Assembly: GCF_029623955.1 (NCBI RefSeq)
Contig: NZ_JARSBP010000002.1
Span: 868,001-932,000, forward strand
Origin: Mycobacterium sp. 236(2023)
GTDB taxonomy: Bacteria > Actinomycetota > Actinomycetes > Mycobacteriales > Mycobacteriaceae
Length of the DNA stretch: 64,000 nt
Reading direction: 5' to 3'
In this document: positions 55,479 through 63,957 of the stretch, piece after piece
How positions within the stretch are numbered: the first letter of the stretch is position 1
How the letters are laid out: every line of letters starts with the position of its first letter
Program-made: the position numbers and the translations under genes
The notes under the pieces: model-generated
What the model saw: the letters and a program-made list of their open reading frames with translations, nothing else
What the model was told of the DNA's origin: nothing
The model's database searches: none

Positions 55479-55745
55479 ATGGTTCGCGTGCCCCTGAGTC
55501 CCGAGCAGATCCGTGCCGGACAGCGCCTCGGTGCGTTGATCAGAACGGCACGCGCAGGCCGTCCGGCCGACGTCATCGCCCGCGAAGCGGGCATCTCACC
55601 CGAGACTCTGCGCAAGATCGAGGTCGGCAGGCTGCCGAGCCCCAGCTTCGGGACGGTCGTCGGTCTGTGCGACGCACTCGGTCTTCCGCTTGATCACGCC
55701 GTCGACGTGTGGCGTGGCGCAGACGGCGAACAGATCGCGATCTAG
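55479..55745 (+). CDS. Small XRE-type helix-turn-helix regulator
   Basis: The 88-residue protein is one HTH_3/XRE domain: DVIAREAGISPETLRKIEVG holds the recognition helix, followed by SPSFGTVVGLCDALGLPLD. It most likely binds the twin operators between itself and map and so controls both genes. TAGGCT (55467-55472) stands 6 nt before ATG 55479: a leaderless message. The stop shares CTAG with the convergent mrx1 stop. No toxin gene is next to it. Confidence 0.88.
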   Translation: MVRVPLSPEQIRAGQRLGALIRTARAGRPADVIAREAGISPETLRKIEVGRLPSPSFGTVVGLCDALGLPLDHAVDVWRGADGEQIAI

Positions 55746-55993
55746 CTGGCGAGCTTGGCCTTGACCTGCTTGATGCTCGGGTTGGTCAGCGTCGAACCGT
55801 CGGCGAACTTCACCGTCGGCACCACATGGTTCCCGTTGTTCACCGATCCGACGAACTCCGCCGCGGCGGGTTCGGCCTCGATGTCGACCTCGTCCCAGAC
55901 GATGCCTTCGGACTTGAGGGCCATCTTGAGGCGCGAGCAGTAGCCGCACCACGTCGTCGTGTACATGGTCAGAGCGGCGCCATCAGTACTCAT
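55742..55993 (-). CDS. mrx1: Mycoredoxin-1
   Basis: The 83-residue glutaredoxin-like protein has the active site WCGYC near residue 17 and the cis-Pro segment HVVPTVKFADG. Mycoredoxin-1 reduces mycothiol-protein mixed disulphides using mycothiol. ATG 55993 (STDGAALTMYTTTW) matches the M. tuberculosis Rv3198A start. It is divergent from uvrD2, with 82 bp between starts. Confidence 0.93.
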   Translation of the reverse strand: MSTDGAALTMYTTTWCGYCSRLKMALKSEGIVWDEVDIEAEPAAAEFVGSVNNGNHVVPTVKFADGSTLTNPSIKQVKAKLAS

Positions 55994-56075
55994 AAGCCAT
56001 TCAACGTAGCCGACGTCCCCAACATGCCCGGGTCGAGGCCCGCGATTGTCGGGCCGCGCTGACATGATGGTCGCC

Positions 56076-58196
56076 ATGTCTCCCACGGCCTCCCGCGACC
56101 GGTTACTGGGCGACCTCGATGAGGAGCAGCGCGACGCGGTGCTCGCTCCTCGCGGCCCGGTCTGCGTGCTTGCCGGTGCAGGCACCGGCAAGACGCGCAC
56201 CATCACCCGCCGGATCGCTCATCTCGTGACGGCCGGGCATGTTGCGCCCGGCCAGGTGCTGGCGGTGACGTTCACCTCCCGTGCGGCCGGTGAGATGCGG
56301 GGACGGCTGCGCGCGCTCAGCGAAGATGGAGTGGGTGCGTCCACCGAATCGGTGCAGGCGCAGACGTTCCACGCCGCCGCACGTCGCCAGCTCGCGTACT
56401 TCTGGCCACGCGTCGTCGGCAGCACCGAGTGGCAGTTGATGGACAGCAAGTTCGCCGTCGTCGCGCAGGCCGCCAACCGCGGCGGGCTGCCCACCGGCAC
56501 CGACAACGTCCGCGACCTCGCCGGCGAAATCGAGTGGGCCAAGGCGTCTTTGATCAGTCCGGAGACCTACCCGGCGGCGGTCGCCGAGGCGGGCCGCGAC
56601 ATCCCTTTCGACGCGGCCAAGATCGCCACGGTCTACGCCAACTACGAGGCGCTCAAGACCCGGCGGGAAGGCATGGTCCTCCTCGACTTCGACGACCTGC
56701 TGCTGCACACAGCCGCCGCGATCGAGAACGACGTCGCCGTCGCGCAGGAGTTCCGCGATCGATACCGCTGTTTCGTCGTCGACGAATATCAGGACGTCAC
56801 ACCGCTGCAGCAGCGTGTGCTCGACGCGTGGCTCGGCGGCCGCGACGATCTGACCGTCGTCGGCGATGCCAACCAGACCATCTACTCGTTCACCGGCGCC
56901 TCGCCGCGCTATCTGCTGGACTTCTCGCGCCGCTTCCCGGAGGCCACAGTGGTGCGCCTCGAACGTGATTACCGCTCGACCCCGCAGGTGGTGTCGCTGG
57001 CCAATCGCGTCATCGCCGCGGCCCGCGGCCGCATGGCGGGCAGCAAGCTGCATCTCGTCGGGCAGCGCAAGCCTGGGCCCAACCCGGTGTTCCGGGAGTA
57101 TCCCGACGAGGTCGCCGAGGCCGCGGCGGTGGCCAAGAGTATTCAGAAGCTCATCGAATCCGGCACTCCCGCTTCAGAAATCGCGGTGTTGTATCGGATC
57201 AACGCGCAATCGGAGGTCTACGAAGAGGCGCTCACCGAGGCGGGTGTCCCGTTCCAGGTGCGCGGCGGCGAAGGGTTTTTCAGCCGCCAGGAGATCCGGC
57301 AGGCGCAGCTGGCGCTGCAGCGGACGGCCGAACGTACCGAGGGGGACACCGTCGGGGAGCTTCCGCAGATCGTGCGCACCGCCCTCGAGCCGCTCGGGTT
57401 GACGGCCGAGCCGCCCGCGGGCACCAGCGCCCGCGATCGCTGGGAGGCGCTCGTCGCGCTCGCCGAACTGGTCGATGACGAGGTCGAGCAACGCCCGCAT
57501 CTCGATCTGCGCGCGCTGCTCGCCGAACTGCGTCAGCGCGCCGACGCGCGGCACCCACCGGTGGTCCAGGGCGTCACGCTGGCGTCGTTGCACGCCGCGA
57601 AGGGGCTGGAGTGGGACGCGGTGTATCTGGTCGGGCTAGCGGACGGCACCCTGCCGATCTCGCATGCGTTGTCCCACGGACCCGACAGCGAACCGGTCGA
57701 GGAGGAGCGCCGCCTGCTCTACGTGGGAGTCACCCGGGCGCGCGTGCACCTGACGTTGACCTGGGCGCTGGCCCGCAAGCCGGGTGGCCGTCAGGGCAGG
57801 CGCCCGTCACGGTTCCTCAACGGCATCGCGCCACAGTCCCAGCGTGACGACGGGCCGAGCAAGCCGCGCAAGCCCCGTGGGCCGACGCCGCGCTGCCGTG
57901 TCTGCAATGCGGCACTGACTTCACCGCCGGCGATCATGCTGCGCCGCTGCGAGACGTGCCCGTCCGACATCGACGACGAGTTGCTCGCCGAGCTCAAGGA
58001 CTGGCGGCTGCGAACCTCGAAGGAGGCCAGCGTGCCCGCGTTCGTGGTGTTCTCCGACAACACCCTGATCGCGATCGCCGAATCCCTGCCGACCGATGAC
58101 GCCGCGCTCGTCGCGATCCCCGGCATCGGCGCCCGCAAGCTCGAGCAGTACGGAGCCGATGTCCTCGCGTTGGTCAAAGGCCGCCAAAAAAAGTAA
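56076..58196 (+). CDS. uvrD2: DNA helicase UvrD2
   Basis: The 706-residue protein is an SF1A helicase: Walker [11 protein letters not shown], motif [26 protein letters not shown], and [13 protein letters not shown] tetra-Cys element (CRVCNAAL ... CETC) and a C-terminal HRDC domain (LAELKDWR ... [13 protein letters not shown]) follow. UvrD2 is essential in M. tuberculosis; the Cys motif and HRDC domain are its hallmarks. ATG 56076 fits the homologue, and CATGAT (56063-56068) lies 7 nt upstream; ATG 56046, 56064 and 56067 are alternatives. Confidence 0.94.
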   Translation: MSPTASRDRLLGDLDEEQRDAVLAPRGPVCVLAGAGTGKTRTITRRIAHLVTAGHVAPGQVLAVTFTSRAAGEMRGRLRALSEDGVGASTESVQAQTFHAAARRQLAYFWPRVVGSTEWQLMDSKFAVVAQAANRGGLPTGTDNVRDLAGEIEWAKASLISPETYPAAVAEAGRDIPFDAAKIATVYANYEALKTRREGMVLLDFDDLLLHTAAAIENDVAVAQEFRDRYRCFVVDEYQDVTPLQQRVLDAWLGGRDDLTVVGDANQTIYSFTGASPRYLLDFSRRFPEATVVRLERDYRSTPQVVSLANRVIAAARGRMAGSKLHLVGQRKPGPNPVFREYPDEVAEAAAVAKSIQKLIESGTPASEIAVLYRINAQSEVYEEALTEAGVPFQVRGGEGFFSRQEIRQAQLALQRTAERTEGDTVGELPQIVRTALEPLGLTAEPPAGTSARDRWEALVALAELVDDEVEQRPHLDLRALLAELRQRADARHPPVVQGVTLASLHAAKGLEWDAVYLVGLADGTLPISHALSHGPDSEPVEEERRLLYVGVTRARVHLTLTWALARKPGGRQGRRPSRFLNGIAPQSQRDDGPSKPRKPRGPTPRCRVCNAALTSPPAIMLRRCETCPSDIDDELLAELKDWRLRTSKEASVPAFVVFSDNTLIAIAESLPTDDAALVAIPGIGARKLEQYGADVLALVKGRQKK

Positions 58197-58219
58197 AGAT
58201 CGCGCCAAAACCGCTGGTC

Positions 58220-58258
58220 AAAAATATGTTGTCGGTTCTGGCTGCTAGCGTCTAACCT
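58220..58258 (+). promoter_or_regulatory. whiB7 promoter with AT-rich WhiB7-binding element
   Basis: AAAAATAT (58220-58227) sits just upstream of a -35 TTGTCG (58229-58234). An 18-nt spacer leads to the -10 TAACCT (58253-58258). WhiB7 is known to bind AT-rich DNA next to -35 with its AT-hook and to activate its own gene. Confidence 0.7.
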
Positions 58259-58304
58259 CAGAAACACACAGACGAGTGCCATGTGCGAAAGGAGGGTGTC
58301 CGAC

Positions 58305-58478
58305 ATGAACAGCAATTTCGATTTCTCCGGCGTAGCCGCTGCCGGCATCAGGGCCCTCCACGCCCAGGTTCAGGGGCATCCCGCACATCCCACTGCCAAA
58401 GCAGCTGCCGCCGCCGCGCCGCGTAAGCGTCGCGCCGCCGCCGGCACGGTTGCCGTGTCCGTGAGGGGTTATATCTAG
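58305..58478 (+). CDS. whiB7 leader ORF (uORF)
   Basis: A 57-codon ORF (MNSNFDFSGVAAAGIRALHA ... ending VSVRGYI) with an excellent SD, AAAGGAGGG at 58288-58296, 8 nt before the ATG. It lies in the whiB7 leader before an intrinsic terminator. In mycobacteria and Streptomyces such a uORF senses translation inhibition and controls readthrough into whiB7/wblC. Its 3' end contains GTCCGTG (58457-58463), which can pair with the terminator's left arm. The peptide itself (Ala/Lys/Arg-rich) may have no function. Confidence 0.85.
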   Translation: MNSNFDFSGVAAAGIRALHAQVQGHPAHPTAKAAAAAAPRKRRAAAGTVAVSVRGYI

Positions 58479-58500
58479 GTACAGCCCCAACCGCCTCCCA

Positions 58501-58538
58501 GGCCACGGACCCGTAAACACCGGATCCGTGGCCTTTTT
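58501..58538 (+). terminator. whiB7 attenuator (intrinsic terminator)
   Basis: GGCCACGGA (58501-58509) pairs with TCCGTGGCC (58525-58533), and CCG (58511-58513) with CGG (58521-58523), with one internal mismatch. TTTTT (58534-58538) follows. It lies between the uORF and whiB7. Confidence 0.9.
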
Positions 58539-58634
58539 GTTTGGGTTTCCTCCCAATCAAGCCTGGTCCCAGATCCACCGAAAAGAGTTCACACACCAAC
58601 CCAAATCCAACGACCAGGAAGCAGAGGACCGGAC

Positions 58635-58919
58635 ATGTCTTCGCCGACATGCGAGACGACGACGCTGACCAAGATGATTGTGCCGTGTCATGTCGAGGAA
58701 CCCGATCTGTGGTTTGCCGAGGATCCGCGTGAGCTGGAACGCGCCAAGGCGCTGTGCGCGGATTGCCCGATCCGGCGGGAATGCCTGAACGCTGCGCTGC
58801 AGCGTCAGGAGCCGTGGGGTGTCTGGGGCGGCGAAATCCTCGACCGGGGCACGGTCATCGCACGGAAGCGGCCGCGTGGACGGCCGCGCAAGGATGCGAA
58901 AGACCCTGTCGCCGCGTGA
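58635..58919 (+). CDS. whiB7: Antibiotic-resistance regulator WhiB7
   Basis: The 94-residue Wbl protein has cluster Cys at 18, 41, 44 and 50, the EPWGVWGGE turn and a C-terminal AT-hook RKRPRGRPRK (77-86). WhiB7 activates intrinsic resistance genes when ribosome-targeting drugs stress the cell, binding with SigA next to AT-rich promoters. GAGGA (58624-58628) lies 6 nt before ATG 58635. Expression is gated by the uORF and attenuator upstream. Convergent with the ABC1 kinase gene, 28 bp apart. Confidence 0.96.
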   Translation: MSSPTCETTTLTKMIVPCHVEEPDLWFAEDPRELERAKALCADCPIRRECLNAALQRQEPWGVWGGEILDRGTVIARKRPRGRPRKDAKDPVAA

Positions 58920-58947
58920 CTTTCACGCGCGGCGGCGGGGTCTGCCG

Positions 58948-60270
58948 CTAAACCTCGTCGGGGTTGGCGAACCCCGGCACCTTTTCCATCGCGATGCGCC
59001 GGGTGTCGACGTGGGCGTCGAGCTGGCATGAGATCGCGACGATCGACGCGATCACCCGCATCGGAATGATCAGCTTGGGTGGAAGGTCCATCTGCCGCGC
59101 GGCTTTGATCTGGCCGGGCGCCTTGTCGAGTTCGAGGGCGGTCATCTTCTGCAGCCACTTGCGGGTGTAGTGGAAGACGGGGACCTCAAGCGGCTCGACG
59201 TATTGGCGCAGTAGGTCGTCGATCTCGCGGGTCGACACCTGCTGGCCCTTCTGGATGAACCCGACCTTTTCCATCGTCGGCAGCAGCTTCTCGTAGTTCT
59301 TGTCGACGCCATAGCGCAGGATCTGGCCCAGCTCGATGGGCCAGCCGCCGGGCATCGGTGCCACGGCGCCGAAGTCGATGACACCCATCTTCTTGCCGGG
59401 CAGCAGCATGAAGTTTCCGGGGTGGGCATCGCCGTGCACCATTTCAAGCCGGGTGGGGGCGTCGTCGCAGAACTCGAACATCCGGGTGGCCATCAGGTCA
59501 CGCGTCTCCTGGTCACCGTCGCGGATGATCTGCGACAGCGGGATGCCTTCGATCCATTCCTGGATGACAACCTTGGGCGCGCTGGCGACAACGTGGGGTA
59601 CGACGAAATGCGGATCGCCTTCGTAGGCTTTCGCGAACGCACGCTGGTTGTCGGCTTCGAGTCGATAGTCGAGTTCCATCTCGGTGCGTTCGATCAGCTC
59701 GTCGACGACGCCTTGCACGTCGGCGCCGGGGGACAGCTGTTTCAGCACGCTGACCATGCGCTGCATCGTTTTCAGGTCGGCGCGCAAGGCTTCGTCGGCG
59801 CCGGGGTACTGGATCTTGACGGCGACCTCACGGCCGTCGGACCACACCGCTTTGTGCACCTGGCCGATGCTGGCCGAGGCCACGGCTTTGTCGTCGAACG
59901 ATTGGAACCGTTCGCGCCACTTGGTGCCGAGCTGCTGGTCGAGCACGCGGTGCACCTTGGCCGCGGGCAGCGGTGGCGCTTCGCGCTGGAGTTTGGTCAG
60001 AGCTTCGCGGTAGGGCTTTCCGTATTGCTCGGGAATCGCTGCTTCCATCACCGACAGGGCTTGGCCGACTTTCATCGCGCCGCCCTTGAGCTCGCCGAGC
60101 ACCGTGAACAGCTGTTGGGCCGCCTTGTCGAGCAGTTCGGCGTTGACCTCGTCTTTCGACTTGCCGGTCAGCCGTTTACCGAAGCCGAGTGCGGCACGTC
60201 CTGCCATACCAACCGGCAGCGACGCCAACTTGGCGTTGCGTGCGACGCTGCCCCGCTTGATCTCACTCAC
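58948..60270 (-). CDS. ABC1/UbiB-family atypical kinase (Rv3197)
   Basis: The ~440-residue protein has ADCK signatures: the KGGAMKVGQALS motif (KxGQ) near the N-terminus, an Ala-rich loop ASASIGQVHKA replacing the usual P-loop, VAVKIQYPG, and MVHGDAHPGNFML plus IDFG for metal binding. The M. tuberculosis homologue is in the WhiB7 regulon and was described as an ATP- and macrolide-binding protein. GTG 60270 follows GATGAT by 6 nt on the minus strand; GTG 60285 in the same frame is an alternative. Confidence 0.9.
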   Translation of the reverse strand: MSEIKRGSVARNAKLASLPVGMAGRAALGFGKRLTGKSKDEVNAELLDKAAQQLFTVLGELKGGAMKVGQALSVMEAAIPEQYGKPYREALTKLQREAPPLPAAKVHRVLDQQLGTKWRERFQSFDDKAVASASIGQVHKAVWSDGREVAVKIQYPGADEALRADLKTMQRMVSVLKQLSPGADVQGVVDELIERTEMELDYRLEADNQRAFAKAYEGDPHFVVPHVVASAPKVVIQEWIEGIPLSQIIRDGDQETRDLMATRMFEFCDDAPTRLEMVHGDAHPGNFMLLPGKKMGVIDFGAVAPMPGGWPIELGQILRYGVDKNYEKLLPTMEKVGFIQKGQQVSTREIDDLLRQYVEPLEVPVFHYTRKWLQKMTALELDKAPGQIKAARQMDLPPKLIIPMRVIASIVAISCQLDAHVDTRRIAMEKVPGFANPDEV

Positions 60271-60327
60271 ATGACCATCATCCACGACCGCGGCACACTT
60301 CCACCAACTAGTTGGAAACCGGTGTTG

Positions 60328-61152
60328 TCAACACGAGCACGAAGGGTGCCGCGACCATCGGCGGGCGTCGATCGAGCCGCTGGCGACGTCGAATTCCAGC
60401 GTGGTTTCCAGGGTCGACGGGTTCGCCACCGGGACCTCCGCGCGGATTCCCCGGATGATGTGCTCGATCTCTTTGAGCGCCAGCGCTGCGGTCGCCAGGA
60501 CGGTGGCCCGGTCCGCGCTGCCGACGGTGCGGCACAGCTGTGCTGCGACGGCCGGCCAGGCGGCGTCGCGATCGCTGCGGTGCAGGTCACCACAGCGCAG
60601 GCAGCTCGTCGCCCCGGGGATGACCAGCGGCCCGACGAGACCGGTGCCGTCGCGGACGCGCACGGGCAGATGGGGCACGCCGGCCTCATGGAGGTCGCGG
60701 ACCAGGCGGGGGTCGGCGACGAGGTAGTCCGTCAGGACGACGAGATCGGCTTTGGTGCTCGACGCGTTGGTTCGCGTGGTCCGGCTGATCTTCACGTTGG
60801 AGCAGCGCAGTGACGTGGTCAGGAGATCGGCGAGCGGACCGTCGCCGTGGACGCGCACCGATACGGCCCGCACGTGGGTGCGTGGCGCGGAGGTGACGAC
60901 GCCGCTGCTGACGAGGTGGGTGACGAGCCCGTCGACGAGGGTCGCCTCGACGCCGTGTCCGGCGGCCATGGTCTGTAGTTCGGCGGTGGTCGCGGCGGTT
61001 TGCAACGTGCGGAGCAGTTCGACGAGGACGGTGCGGGGCAGTCCTGCGGGTGGGTGGACGATGAGGGCGCGACGCGGATCCCACCCGACCTGGACGGTGC
61101 CGTCAGGCCTCGACAACACCGGGGTGCTGGGGCTCAGCGCGTATCGCGTCAT
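60328..61152 (-). CDS. ThiF/cyclodehydratase-like protein (Rv3196 family)
   Basis: The 274-residue protein resembles the E1-like 'TOMM precursor leader peptide-binding' domain family. There is a small N-terminal winged-helix-like region, a Rossmann-like HGDGPLADLL, and zinc Cys in CLRCGDLH plus a C-terminal CSC. No precursor peptide or YcaO gene lies nearby, so its role is unknown. CAGGGT lies 6 nt before ATG 61152 on the minus strand, a weak leaderless match. Confidence 0.75.
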   Translation of the reverse strand: MTRYALSPSTPVLSRPDGTVQVGWDPRRALIVHPPAGLPRTVLVELLRTLQTAATTAELQTMAAGHGVEATLVDGLVTHLVSSGVVTSAPRTHVRAVSVRVHGDGPLADLLTTSLRCSNVKISRTTRTNASSTKADLVVLTDYLVADPRLVRDLHEAGVPHLPVRVRDGTGLVGPLVIPGATSCLRCGDLHRSDRDAAWPAVAAQLCRTVGSADRATVLATAALALKEIEHIIRGIRAEVPVANPSTLETTLEFDVASGSIDARRWSRHPSCSC

Positions 61153-61262
61153 GGCTCGACCCTGTCACGGCGCGCGGACACCCAGCCGAGTTATCCACAG
61201 GCTCTGGTGGGGTCGTGAGGCGAAGGGGCCAGGCTCGGCGGTGGTTGTCGAGTTACCCACCG

Positions 61263-61321
61263 CGAGCGACATTGTCGCTCGTTGGGCAGGCAGGCTAAGC
61301 AGAGGCCGACTTTGTCGCTCG
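61263..61321. repeat. Short palindrome with a repeated arm in the gap 61153-61365
   Basis: CGAGCGACA (61263-61271) and TGTCGCTCG (61273-61281) form a near-perfect 19-bp palindrome; TTGTCGCTCG recurs at 61312-61321. The function is unknown; it lies between two minus-strand genes and could act in termination. Confidence 0.5.
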
Positions 61322-61365
61322 CACTGGGCAGCGCGAGGTTCGGCCGAGACCCGGCGCGGGCGCGG

Positions 61366-62730
61366 CTACTCCTTGGGGGAGTCGCCCTCGTCGCTGCCGC
61401 GCTGCAGGTCGCGTTCCAGGTCGGCGATCGCTTCTTCGATGCCGCTGGTGTCGCCGCCGATCATCCGGTCGATGAACCCGGCCGGCTCGTCGAGATCCGA
61501 TGCGCTGGGCAGCAGGTCGGGGTGCTGCCACACACCGTCGCGCGCATCGGCGCCGACGGCGTCGGTCAGCTTCACCCACAGGTCGGCGGCTTCGCGCATC
61601 TTGCGGGGCCGCAGTTCGAGGCCGACCAGCGTGGCGAACGTCTGCTCGGCGGGCCCACCGGTGGCGCGTCGCCTGCGCAGCATCTCGCTCAGCGCGGCGG
61701 TTCCCGGGATCCGGTCACCGAGGGCGTTGGAGACGACGGTCTGCACCCAGCCTTCGATGAGCGCCAGCAGTGTTTCGAGGCGTTCCAGCGCCGCTGTCTG
61801 CTCCGGGGTGGCCTTGGGCTCGAAGATCCCCTGGTTGAGCAGCTGCTCCATTTGCGACGGATCGGTCAGCGAGGCCGGGTTGAAGTCGCGGGCGAAATCT
61901 TCGATGCCGGACATGTCGATCTTGGTGCCCTTGGCGAACGCCTCGACGGCGCTGAGCAGCTGGCTCGATAGCCACGGCACATGGCTGAACAGGCGGTGAT
62001 GGGCGGCCTCGCGTGCGGCAAGGAACGTCACGATCTCGCTGCGCGGCTGCTCCAGCCCCTCGGCCAGCGACTCGACCGCCTCGGGCATGAGAGCCGCAAC
62101 TCCCTTGGGGCCCAACGGAAGTCCGATGTCGGTGGAGGTGAGCACCTCCTTGGACAGCTTCCCGAGCGCCTGCCCCAACTGGGAGCCGAACGCCATTCCG
62201 CCCATCTGCGACATCATCGCCAGCAGCGGACCGGCCATCGCTTTGGCCTCCTCGGGCAGGGCCTGAGCCCACACCGTCGAGATCTGCTCGGCCACCGGAT
62301 CGCACAGGCGCTTCCAGGTGTCCATCGTGTTGTCGATCCAGTCGGTCGGTGTCCACGCCACCGTTCTGCTGGTGCCCGCGGGCAGCGGGGTGACTCCGTC
62401 GAGCCAGGTCTCGGCCAGGCGGACCGCATCGGAGATCGCCGTTGTCGTCTGCTCGGGAACGGGCGTGACGAAACCGATCGAGCTGGACGCGAGCTGGCGG
62501 GCGAGGTCGTAGTTCACCGGTCCGCCGGAGGAGCCGCCGGCCATCGACGTGCCTGCGCCGCTGAACATCTCGCCGAGCTTGGAGAAGATCTGGCCGAGCT
62601 GCGACATGTCGAATTCACCGCCCGGCATGCCCATACCGAAGGGGTCGGCCCCCTGCTCGGGGCCGTCTTTCTTACGCTTGTCACGGTCGGGGTCATCCCC
62701 GGCGGAGAAGCCGAAGGGCAGGTCAGCCAT
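61366..62730 (-). CDS. Zincin-like DUF2342 protein (Rv3195 family)
   Basis: The 454-residue protein belongs to the DUF2342/TIGR03624 family, annotated as putative zinc-dependent metalloprotease or hydrolase. AAREAAHHRLF (~246) resembles an inverted or degenerate HExxH zinc motif. The N-terminus is Gly/Met-rich and the C-terminus acidic; there are no membrane helices. The function is unknown. TACCGT (62743-62738) lies 7 nt before ATG 62730 on the minus strand. Divergent from the Lon-like protease gene. Confidence 0.83.
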   Translation of the reverse strand: MADLPFGFSAGDDPDRDKRKKDGPEQGADPFGMGMPGGEFDMSQLGQIFSKLGEMFSGAGTSMAGGSSGGPVNYDLARQLASSSIGFVTPVPEQTTTAISDAVRLAETWLDGVTPLPAGTSRTVAWTPTDWIDNTMDTWKRLCDPVAEQISTVWAQALPEEAKAMAGPLLAMMSQMGGMAFGSQLGQALGKLSKEVLTSTDIGLPLGPKGVAALMPEAVESLAEGLEQPRSEIVTFLAAREAAHHRLFSHVPWLSSQLLSAVEAFAKGTKIDMSGIEDFARDFNPASLTDPSQMEQLLNQGIFEPKATPEQTAALERLETLLALIEGWVQTVVSNALGDRIPGTAALSEMLRRRRATGGPAEQTFATLVGLELRPRKMREAADLWVKLTDAVGADARDGVWQHPDLLPSASDLDEPAGFIDRMIGGDTSGIEEAIADLERDLQRGSDEGDSPKE

Positions 62731-62843
62731 GCCCCCAACGGTACTCACCATGGGCGCGCCGCGCGCCCGCGCGGGTCACGCTGAGAGTGAACCCAGGTGA
62801 TCTTCGCGGCCCGCGGCGGGCATTGCCCTCTACTGTGGGCGGC

Positions 62844-63869
62844 GTGAACAGGCGGATGTCGACCCTGATCGTCGCGCTGGCGCCGATCCTGATCTTCGGG
62901 CTGCTGCTGTCCGCGGTGACCGTGCCGTACGTGGCGCTGGGCCCGGGGCCGACGTTCGACACGCTGGGCGAAGTCGACGGCATGGAGGTCGTCGATATCG
63001 AGGGCACCGAGCTACAGAAGACGTCCGGGCACCTCAACATGACGACGGTCTCGCAGCGTGACGGGATGACGCTGGGGCAGGCACTCATCTTCTGGGCGTC
63101 GGGCCGCGACCAGCTCATCCCGCGCGATCTGGTCTACCCGCCGGACAAGACGCGCGAGGAGATCGACGAGGCCAACAGCGCCGACTTCCGCCAGTCCGAG
63201 GACAGCGCCGAGTACGCCGCGCTGCACTACCTGAAGTATCCGATGGCCGTCACGATCGAGAGCATCGACGAGGAAGGCCCGTCGAAGGGCAAGCTGCAGG
63301 GCGGTGATGCTGTCGACGCGGTCGACAACCAGCCCGTCGCCACCCTTGAGGAGTTCCAGGCGCTGCTCAAGGACAAGAAGCCGGGCGACGTGATCGTCGT
63401 CGACTATCGCCGCAAGAACGAGGCGCCCGGCACCGCCGAGATCACGCTCGGCAAGCACCCGGACCAGGCCGACAAGGGAATCCTCGGGATCAACGTTCTC
63501 GACGCGCCGTGGGCACCGTTCACGATCGACTTCAACCTCGCCAACATCGGCGGTCCGTCGGCGGGGCTGATGTTCAGCCTGGCCGTCGTCGACAAGCTGA
63601 CCACCGGGGACATCAACGGCGGCAAGTTCGTCGCAGGCACCGGGACCATCACCGGGGACGGCGTCGTCGGCTCGATCGGCGGCATCACCCACAAGATCGT
63701 CGCCGCCCAGGAAGCCGGCGCCACCGTGTTCCTGGTGCCCGCCGACAACTGTGCGGAGGCCAAGACCGCCGACGCCGACGGGATCGAGTTGCTCAAGGTG
63801 GACACCCTCGAACACGCGATCGACGGCTTGAGGACGCTTTCCGCTGGTGGTGAACCTCCCCGCTGCTGA
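62844..63869 (+). CDS. PDZ and Lon-type (S16) membrane protease (Rv3194c)
   Basis: The 341-residue protein has an N-terminal membrane helix (~7-27), a PDZ domain (~140-215; GGDAVDAVDNQPV) and a Lon-type S16 domain. The catalytic Ser is in NIGGPSAGLMFSL and the Lys in GGITHKIVAAQEAGA. It probably cleaves envelope proteins outside the membrane. TACTGT (62831-62836) lies 7 nt before GTG 62844, a leaderless layout. Confidence 0.92.
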   Translation: MNRRMSTLIVALAPILIFGLLLSAVTVPYVALGPGPTFDTLGEVDGMEVVDIEGTELQKTSGHLNMTTVSQRDGMTLGQALIFWASGRDQLIPRDLVYPPDKTREEIDEANSADFRQSEDSAEYAALHYLKYPMAVTIESIDEEGPSKGKLQGGDAVDAVDNQPVATLEEFQALLKDKKPGDVIVVDYRRKNEAPGTAEITLGKHPDQADKGILGINVLDAPWAPFTIDFNLANIGGPSAGLMFSLAVVDKLTTGDINGGKFVAGTGTITGDGVVGSIGGITHKIVAAQEAGATVFLVPADNCAEAKTADADGIELLKVDTLEHAIDGLRTLSAGGEPPRC

Positions 63870-63957
63870 GACGGCACCGTCGGAGGGATGCGTAAAGTTA
63901 TGGCTGAGTTATCGCACCTGTAAATCTGCTGGGAATTTCTGAGAGTGGAGTAGTCGA

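Noticed and set aside
55389..55745. XRE plus map as a toxin-antitoxin pair
   Set aside because: MetAP is a housekeeping-type enzyme with intact ligands and is divergent from the regulator; a regulated accessory gene is the simpler reading.
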